A stretch of DNA of 64,000 bases from Thermochaetoides thermophila DSM 1495. Taxonomy: Eukaryota > Ascomycota > Sordariomycetes > Sordariales > Chaetomiaceae. The notes beneath the pieces were generated by a model that did not search any database, had not been told where the DNA came from, and saw nothing but the letters and a program-made list of their open reading frames with translations. Positions 56,861 through 64,000 of this stretch are shown piece by piece. Every line of letters begins with the position of its first letter. Positions within the stretch are counted from its first letter, which is position 1. Location of the stretch: positions 5,191,213 through 5,255,212 of the forward strand of contig NW_006383032.1 of the NCBI RefSeq assembly GCF_000221225.1, in the 5' to 3' direction. Both the position numbers and the translations under genes were made by a program.

Positions 56861-57816
56861 CCAAATTGTTGGGGTATTTTAGGCTGGCTCTGGCTTGTCA
56901 GCAAGGGACAGCGTGTGTAGACAGAACAGAAAGCTGTGAACAAATGAGTGTTCTCTAGATGTAACAAGCATCTGTATGCTTGGTATTACCCATCAGATTA
57001 ATCTCAGCCATGGGTGTCTCCTTGGAACAAAGCTCAGTCACATTCGAAACTTCGATGTTGATTTTTTACTGCCAGTTTGATATGGCACCACAAAAAGGCC
57101 ATACGAGAGCCTGGTAAACCAGGCTGACCAAAGTCGTCCTTAGGTCTATCAGGCGTTGGTCAATGATGGCTTGAATATCCAAGGAGAGACTGAACCATTT
57201 GCGATTCGAGTGTGCTTGTTGGCTATGCAATTACGTATGTAGACTTGAAAGGTCAACAAGCAAGGGAGTAGAATACGGGCGGCATGAAGGCCAACCAGAA
57301 CCAGAAACAACAAGCCAACCTAGAGGCTTAGTTGGGACTGGATTGATTGGAATGGGTAACACACTGGATGGTACCGCAAATAACATAAATGTATTAAGCT
57401 TGCATTTGCATAGGGTATATATACATAGGAAACGTTGCGCGAGAGGTAAATGTGAATCATGCAGCCATGTGGTCTATCCATGACCAATTGGCCTGCGGTG
57501 TGTACATATTTCACAAAATGTACAACTGGTCGTTGCGTATTCCGCACCATGTCCCCAAAATACTTGAGTTTGCCAAGGTATAGCATCCAGGCAAATCATA
57601 TAGTGGCACTGAGGGGCTGATAGGTCCCAGGAAATATTTCGAAGCGTTCCCTAATGCATCGGCCTTTCGGCTTCCCTGCCCACTCCCTGCTCGAAGAGAC
57701 GCTTTTGCGCTGACGTGGAGATCAGATGGTTAATGAAAACGGAAACCAGAATACTGCCTTAGATATTTAAGATCGGAAAGGTCCAAGGTCCTATAGGCAA
57801 AATCTCTGGCGACCTG
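56861..57816. other. intergenic, 960 bp
   Basis: Flank between the rhodopsin-domain relic and the next minus-strand gene. No recognisable continuation of the relic's missing C-terminal part was found here. Confidence 0.45.
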
Positions 57817-59058
57817 TCAGGCGCCGGCTAACTGACCATGCGGGTTAGCACACCAGTTATAGTATTTGTTCAGAAGGGTTAGGAGCTGTGTTGCTTCACC
57901 CATCCGATCGACCTTCATCAGATGTTGTACAGTGTCGATGCCAAGCCAGACAATGCGCCGCATGAACTGATCAACGCTGCTGGGAGCCTTGACGCGCGGG
58001 ATCCAGTTTTTCTCATCTGAGAGCAGTGACATGGCTAGGTCTGAGGAGGGCTTAGTAGGATGGTAAAGGTCGATATGGGCTCTCAGTGTGGTTGGCGGTC
58101 TTAATTCGTCGCCTGCAGCGACGAAGGGCTCGAAGAGTTGGACAGGAGGGAGAGAGTGCTTCCAAGAATTCATGGTCGTTTCTTGAGCAAGGGTAATCCA
58201 AGCCTTTCCTCCAACCTCTTTATTCCACGAGCCTTCATGCTTCAACATGTCTTCCGCTTTGAGGAAGACATCGTACGCACCCTCCAGCTCCACTTGACCA
58301 AACTTGGAGCCCACAAGAGCGTTGAGGAGAACGCTGGTATGACAACCAGTGGAAGCTTCAAACCCTTGCAACTCTGCAACGGAAGGTTCAGTTGAACGAC
58401 GTAGCCATTCCAACACAACATTGTCTTTGCCTTCAGCTACAAGGAATTGGACAAGGGTCACAGTAAACCTGCGGTTTTGAAGAAAGGACAGAGTACGGAG
58501 CTGCCCCGAATCCCGCAACCACCGCAGAACCAGCGTGCCAGCGCCTGTGGTCTTCAGGCCCTCAGACAGAGAAATGAAGGAAGATTGCTTCACTGCACCC
58601 CTGACAACTAGCAGGAAACCGTGTGCTCTGTCCAAAGTCATCAAGCCACGACTAACAGCCTTCTCGAAAAGAACCTTGTGTGTGTCCCATGGATTCGTAG
58701 CAGGGCCTGTGGATGTCGAAGAGATTTGGGAGGGGTTGAAAAACGGACTGGTAAGAATGTCATGCAGGTGCTGGTCAGTGGCATGGATGGACCCCTTGGG
58801 GCGAGAAGAACCGTCATCGTTGTGGCTAGATCGAAGAGAGGAGGTGTGGCCAGGGAGATAGGACAAGGCGGGCATCTTCAGGGGACCAGGCTGTGACCGC
58901 GACCCCGGCAGGAGGCCGAGCTCATAGTCGAGAGTGTTGCGGAAAGACTCTTTTAGGAGATCGAGCAGGCGCTGAGACTCTTGCTTGCTCATAGGAAGCG
59001 GCTGGCGGAGGGGGGGGAACAGCGCTTTGAGGGCGCCCAGCGCTTTGGAGCCGTGCAT
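57817..59058 (-). CDS. fungal protein of unknown function
   Basis: Single exon, 413 residues. I do not recognise a named domain. The N-terminus (MHGSKALGALKALFPPLRQPL) is basic, lacks acidic residues and could be a mitochondrial targeting sequence. The body is largely predicted helical, with FFNPSQISSTS near 107-117 and the motif NPWDTHKVLFEKAVSRGLMTLDRAHGFLLVVRG at about 123-155. Later come repeated Leu-rich helices (VLRWLRDSGQLRTLSFLQNRRFTVTLVQFLV; VLEWLRRS), faintly like helical-repeat proteins such as pentatricopeptide proteins. The frame extends upstream to a TTG at 59130, but the first ATG is at 59058. The ordered frame with no stop over 1.2 kb and helix periodicity supports a real gene. 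It is divergent from DEF1. Confidence 0.72.
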   Translation of the reverse strand: MHGSKALGALKALFPPLRQPLPMSKQESQRLLDLLKESFRNTLDYELGLLPGSRSQPGPLKMPALSYLPGHTSSLRSSHNDDGSSRPKGSIHATDQHLHDILTSPFFNPSQISSTSTGPATNPWDTHKVLFEKAVSRGLMTLDRAHGFLLVVRGAVKQSSFISLSEGLKTTGAGTLVLRWLRDSGQLRTLSFLQNRRFTVTLVQFLVAEGKDNVVLEWLRRSTEPSVAELQGFEASTGCHTSVLLNALVGSKFGQVELEGAYDVFLKAEDMLKHEGSWNKEVGGKAWITLAQETTMNSWKHSLPPVQLFEPFVAAGDELRPPTTLRAHIDLYHPTKPSSDLAMSLLSDEKNWIPRVKAPSSVDQFMRRIVWLGIDTVQHLMKVDRMGEATQLLTLLNKYYNWCANPHGQLAGA

Positions 59059-60517
59059 GTTAGACGTCAATCGGGAGCAGCGCCCATCAGGGTTTGCCGT
59101 AGTTGTCGGGTACCGATGGGAATTGATCAAGACGGGAAAACTGAGCTTGCAGTTACGGACTCGCTGCTCAGTCGTGCGGTTGCGATATTTGGTCGGTCGT
59201 GTGCCAGCTCTGGCAAAGAGAGGGTCATCGGTACATGGTATGGAAGCTGAACTAAATCGACCAATGGTGGAGCTCCGTCAGCCCACCCGGTCCTGCGGGT
59301 CCCAGACACCCAAACGGTCCGACAGTGTGTATTATGGAGAAGAACGGAACTACAGTCATGTGATATCAGGTTTCACAACGGGCACTCAGCCGTCCCAGCG
59401 GCCAGCAGGACTGCAAAAAAAGCTGAGAGCGGACTCAAGGCCTGGCATGCATCCACTGTTTCTTTTGTGTTTGTCCTGTCGACAGGCCCTGTCGGTCGCT
59501 GATCCGCGAGCGAAACAGCTGCCTGCGTCAGTTTACACAGTGGCGATACCTACCCCTACGCTGCCACAGTGGGAACTGGCTGACCCAATCTGGGCAACGG
59601 ACATGCTGCTTAGTTCGCTGAGCCCCTCATTGCCAGGGCTTTTTTAGCATTTCAAAAGGATTGCATGCCATCTATACAACTGTCGAACTGTCGTAGGTTG
59701 CCTAGTACTGTAGACTGGGCTGCGAGCCGTTTTTAAACTCCTCTCAGTGCTCCCTGTTTTTGGCATGCGCTTTGCGGTCTGCCAGCCCCCTCCATCTACG
59801 TACATCTTGACATGCGGGCTACGCTCAAAACGCAGAGTTGCGTGACGCATGTCGCGGGGTCAAAGAGGGTTGACTGGTCGATGCGGGTCGGCGGGCCACG
59901 GGCTTGCGGTGGCCCAGGCCCACCTGCTGTGCCGTAGTTGGCCAGAATGGCCCTCCAGAGGCCCAGGGCAGCTCGAGGCTGGAGCGTTCCATTGTCCCAC
60001 GTCCAGCGCGCTGTGTTGCAAAGCAGGGCCGCGTGTCAGACACTGGCTCTGGGGTCCAGCTGTTAGCGCGGCCCCGCTATGCAAGTACCTCTACGCGCAA
60101 ATTTAGCAGGCCAGTAACTTTTGGATGTAGCGGGCTCCAAGCAGTGCTGGGCGCAACGGGCAAAAACTGAACGCCTCCGTCCGTGCCTCGCCGTTCTTTC
60201 CACAATTCCACCCTCTCAGGCTGCAACTGCTCCTCCTTCCCCCAAATCCAAGCACCTCACCCGGCTCGATCCATCCCACGGATCGCTCCACGATTTCTAC
60301 CTGCCTGCGAAGAAAAACTTTCTTTGTAGTTCTTTTTTTCGTCTCGCAGCGACACTTGCGGCATTGATTTTCCCTTTCCCATTTCCCAAATTCTCACTGC
60401 CTACCCGCAGACCACAGACCATTCCTCGGCGTGCCTCGACTCGCACAACCGACAGCGCGATCCCGATCGCCGGATTCTTTTCATTCTTCTCCATTTACAC
60501 ATCTTACTATCTCAGAA
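59059..60517. other. divergent promoter and DEF1 5' leader
   Basis: 1.46 kb between the 413-residue protein gene and DEF1. GC-rich at 59850-60080 with many GGCC strings. The 200 bp before the DEF1 ATG is pyrimidine-rich (CTTTCTTTG, CCCTTTCCC), typical of fungal core promoters or leaders. No further gene seen. Confidence 0.45.
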
Positions 60518-63500
60518 ATGTCTGAGGTACAGTCCAGACCAGCCGCTCCGCGCGGCAGAGGCTCTGGCCGCGGCGGTAGAGGTGGTTTTGCATCCCGGGG
60601 AAGCGGCCGCTCCGGTGCTCGGCCCGCCACGAACGGCGACTCCAAACACGACACAGAATCTTCGTCTCTGCCCACCCTCGAAGACGAGGGAGAGATTGGC
60701 CGGCTGAAGAAGCTCTACGGCAGCAAGGTCGCTGGCATCAAAGAATTGTTTCCCGATTGGTCTGAGGTCGACATCCTATTTGCTCTGCAGGAGACCGACG
60801 GCGACGAGAACTTGGCGAGCACTCGCATCCTTGAAGGTAAGACCGCAACACCTTTCCCCGACATTGACATCCATCTACGCTGGCCCTGCCAGCTGCGTTC
60901 CCCAGCTGCAGTCCTTCGTGTCATCGAGTCCCCGATTCTCTCCACATCCTCTGTTCGGCTGTCCATGTTCCCGACCCCGTCTCCCCGTGAGACGATCAGT
61001 TCCCTCCCCGCGGCGTCAATGCAAGTTACTGACGTGGCGTAGGATCCATCTCACAGTGGGGCGAAGTCTCGAAGCCCAAGAAAGACCGTTCACGTCCCAA
61101 GAATAAGTCAGACGCAACAACCGCGAATGATGCTGCCTCGGCGAATGCCTCCAGACATGGCCGCGGTGGTCGCCCTGTTGACAGCGGTCGTGGTCGCGGT
61201 CGCGGCGGCGCCCGTGGCAAGCCGTCCCACGCGACCACGAATGGCGCTCGCAATAAGGAGAGCCAGCCGCTCTCTGTCCCAACCGAGGAGTCCTCAGAAT
61301 GGAATGCAAAGCCGGCCGAAGAGCCTGCTGCTTCGCGCGAATCGACAGCAGCCGAGAATGCCACCCCTTCGACTACTACCCCCGCCACACCAACTCCTGC
61401 TTCCAAACCTGCCGTCGAGCCTGTGAAGACTTGGGCCAGTATGCTGAGACAAGCGACTGCTCCGAAGCCCGCGCCTAAGCCTAAAGAACCCCCGGTTAAG
61501 CCGCCTGCGCCGGAACCCGTCGTTGAGCCTTTGCCCCCGGCTGAGCCAGCCGCACCCGCTGAGGAAGAAAAGGCCTCTGCTGCCGAAGAGGAGCCTGCTG
61601 CCCCCGAACCGGCCCCGGAGCCGGTCGAGGAGGAGACGAAAGAGCCAGCGAAGGAGCCGGCTAAGGAACCTGCTCCTGCACCGGCCGTTGAGCCCATTGT
61701 TCCCGCTGTTCCTATTATTCCTGCCGTCCCGGCCATTCTGACTCCTGCTGTTCCCGAAGTGGCTCTGCCGCCCTCGAAGGATCAGCTCACCGAGAAGAAC
61801 CTCGATAAGATTGCCGATGACTCTCATCCCCCTCCGACCGAGACTGCCGCCAGCGAAGCAGCTGACTCCTGGGATCCCAATGCCCAGGCCCCCAGCGCAA
61901 CGGCTACCCCAATCTCGGCCTCTCAACAGCAGCATCAGGCTGCTCGCTCGACTGCTCCCGCCAAGCCAGCCGGCCGGACCGGCTCTCATGCTCGGCGTAT
62001 GCTTGATCAGCTCGAGGCAGTCCGCATGCCTGCTATCCGCGATGCCGTTGACCGCGCTGCAGTTCAGTTTGGTGCCTTCAGCCTCAATGGCCCTGTCGAC
62101 GATGATATCGATGGCGATCGCGAAGAGCCTGAGACTCGTCCTCAGCCTCCTCAGGATTCTCCTGTGTCCCAGCCTCGGGCTTCTCTCCCCCCGGCGCAAA
62201 CGACTTCCGTCTCCGAATCCTTCCCCGCTCAGAAGCCTACTGCACCTGCTAGTATGTCCCACTGTGTTCCCTTGACATCTCACGTGCTTTGCTGATACCC
62301 GTCTAGCTTCTACTCCTGCCGCTGCCCCGGCAGCTCCTGTTCCCTCCACCGCTCCGCAGGGTTTGTTCGGCCTCAATCCATTCGAACCTAGTTCTGCTGA
62401 ACAAGCTAACTCCTTTATGATTACAGCCCCCGCACAACCGCCTGCGGTCCAGAACAATCAACAATTCGGTCGCTTTGGTCAGCCGACTTCTCAGGAGTCT
62501 ACGTTCCCTGCAGCCAAGCCGTTCGAGCCGTTTGGTCAACAACAACAGCAGCAGCAGCCCGTCTCGTCAGGTCCCCAGACTCACTTCGAAGGTGGCTTCC
62601 AAGGCCAAGGACAAGCGGCTCAGCCTCAGGCTCAACAACAGCCCGTTGGGCCTTTCAGCTCTGCTCCCGCGGACTTCTCCTCATACTACACAGCTGACCA
62701 CCAGAACCGGTACAACTACTATAATCAAGCCTTCTCGCAGCAGGGCATGCAAGGCCAGGATGCTCTGTCCTCGCAAGCTCAGCGTTCGTTCGGCGGCTAC
62801 ACCGCCCCTCAGGCCGACAACCTCAGCCAGTATCCTCAGAGCGGGACCCAGCAGCCGTCGCGCTTTGGCGCCGGTGCAGGCACCGACGCGCAAATTGGTG
62901 GCGCCGCCAATCCTGTCGCGGCCAGTAGCCAGGCTCAGGCTGCACCCACTGCTCAGGCCCAGTCGCATGCTCAGCAACAGCCCCATGACTACCCTTACAG
63001 CCATCCTTATTACACGAACCCTTACTACTCGGCCTACATGAACTACCAGGGTGGTTACAACCAGTATGGCCCCTATGGAAAGGGTGGCCTGGGCTACCAG
63101 CCCAGCCAGTACGGCATCTCTCCTCAGGGTCCTCATGCTTACTCTTCTCCTGCCGGGGCTTTCGGTCAGTCCGGCCTCCATCGTGACGCTGGTTTGGGTG
63201 ACTACGGCCGTGCCGGTTCTCAGACGGGCCAGCAAGGCCTCGGCACTGGCTTTGGCGTTCATGACACCTATGGCCGTAGCGGCGCAGGCTATCAGTCCCA
63301 AGGCACTCAGTCATTCAATGCCCCCGGCTCTCAGCCCGCCGCTACGACCTCTGTTACTGACGATTTGAAGCCCTTTGGTGAGTCTAAGACTGCTAGCGGC
63401 CCTAGCCCCTCCATGGGCGCTGCTGCTCGTCCTGGCTCTGCAGCGAATAATGGTCCGTCGCAGACTGGTCTCCCTCCGCCTCAGTCTGCTCAGCAGACCG

Positions 63501-63712
63501 CTCTTGGTGGTATGGGTGGCTATGGTGGTTATCCGGGACATCTGCAGCAGGGTCATGGTCTGCATGGGGCCCAGACCGGTGCCGGCGCTTTTGGCATGGG
63601 TGCTAGCAGTGCTCAAGGTCATCAGAACAGCTATGGCGCCTACGGTGGCCAAGGCTTCGCAGGGAGCTACTATGGGAACCCTCCTCGCGGCTGGGGTAAC
63701 AATTACCATTAA
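60518..63712 (+). CDS. def1: RNA polymerase II degradation factor Def1 (CUE domain)
   Basis: Promotes ubiquitylation and proteasomal removal of stalled RNA polymerase II; the yeast protein is cleaved to move into the nucleus. Three exons: 60518-60836, 61043-62251 and 62307-63712; 977 residues. The first intron is long for this window (206 nt). Residues 1-40 are Arg/Gly-rich (RGRGSGRGGRGGF). The CUE domain lies at about 60-107 (GRLKKLYGSKVAGIKELFPDWSEVDILFALQETDGDENLASTRILEG), split by intron 1 at its end. Then come GSISQWGEVSKPKKDRSRPK, an RGRGRGG stretch, a Pro/Ala/Glu-rich region (about 250-370) and the conserved SHARRMLDQLEAVRMPAIRDAVDRAAVQFGAFSL. The C-terminal half is Gln/Tyr/Gly-rich and prion-like, ending YGNPPRGWGNNYH. 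A 36-nt GT...AG segment at 62391-62426 looks like a tiny intron but keeps frame if retained. Confidence 0.92.
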
Positions 63713-64000
63713 GTGAGGAAAGCATGATGACTCTCCTCTCCATTGCAATTCTCTTTGGTCTGCAGTGCTTTTGTGCCTCATGGGAAACGGGAATCGAGGA
63801 GTTACATGACGAAAATGGGATGACTTGATAATCGGGAAGGGAAAGCAAAACAAAACGGATGAGACCGGGCAGTTTAACTGACCTAACCTAACCTAACAAT
63901 AATCCCTTTTCTCCCCCCCCCTCTCTCTCACCGGGATGAGGATGCTGCCACATCTTTTTCCTTCGCCGTCTGCAAAAAATAAAAAAGACGCCAAGATACG
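63713..64000. other. DEF1 3' flank
   Basis: Downstream of the DEF1 stop to the window edge. It contains three CCTAA units at about 63881-63896 and a C-run with CT repeats at 63912-63928. No gene seen. Confidence 0.45.

Noticed and set aside
48267..57000. Secondary-metabolite or heterokaryon-incompatibility cluster
   Set aside because: No HET, NACHT, polyketide, peptide synthetase or P450 motifs are present; only the two relics and housekeeping genes.
63880..63898. Telomere-like CCTAA repeats near the right edge
   Set aside because: The unit is five bases, three copies only, not TTAGGG/CCCTAA; no sign of a chromosome end.

Overview
This window is nuclear DNA of a filamentous ascomycete, most likely a Sordariomycete of the Sordariales type. 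Three things point there. Genes carry short introns (about 50-65 nt) with GTRAGT-like donors and CTAAC-type branch sites. The NDR kinase at 13.3-15.4 kb looks very close to Neurospora COT-1. The gene content is typical of filamentous fungi: an AA9 LPMO, a fungal rhodopsin-domain relic and F-box/ankyrin relics. There are no operons and I see no intact transposon. Exon boundaries were worked out by hand from splice signals, reading frame and recalled family conservation; no search was run.

Left part (1-12.5 kb): an AA9 lytic polysaccharide monooxygenase (-), a 3-hydroxyacyl-CoA dehydrogenase-like protein (+), a GFA/CENP-V zinc protein (+) convergent with a PHD-finger protein (-), a mitochondrial SUGCT-like CoA-transferase (-, five exons including one of 32 nt), and splicing factor SF3a subunit 2 (+). 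A 135-bp tandem duplication sits exactly at the 3' end of the PHD gene.

Middle (13-23 kb): the cot-1 kinase (-), TIM54 (+, interrupted by a one-base frameshift at a C6 run), a FAM192A/Fyv6-type protein (-) and a Clg1/Pcl-type cyclin (-). Next comes a gene-poor stretch of about 8.3 kb (22.7-31.05 kb) in which I recognise no gene. It holds a (GT)21 microsatellite and one GC-rich, stop-poor patch.

Right part (31-64 kb): an Rsc7/Swp82 chromatin-remodelling subunit (-), TFIIB (-), two membrane proteins of unknown function (-), an ASNSD1-type asparagine synthetase-domain protein (-), an initiator tRNA-Met gene (-), a Vps9-domain Rab GEF with a C-terminal CUE domain (-), a decayed F-box/ankyrin gene (+), a small fungal protein (-), Dap1 (+), a decayed rhodopsin-domain membrane protein (+), a fungal protein of unknown function (-) and the CUE-domain protein Def1 (+).

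Most intact genes are housekeeping: transcription (TFIIB, Rsc7, Def1, PHD), splicing (SF3a2, Fyv6-like), mitochondria (Tim54, SUGCT-like), endosomal traffic (Vps9), sterol/heme (Dap1) and polar growth (cot-1). They are not evidently one pathway. The accessory material, and both relics, lie in the gene-poor stretches. I found no convincing undescribed multi-gene system. The best leads are the TIM54 frameshift, the two relics, the duplication at the PHD gene end, and the empty 8 kb block.
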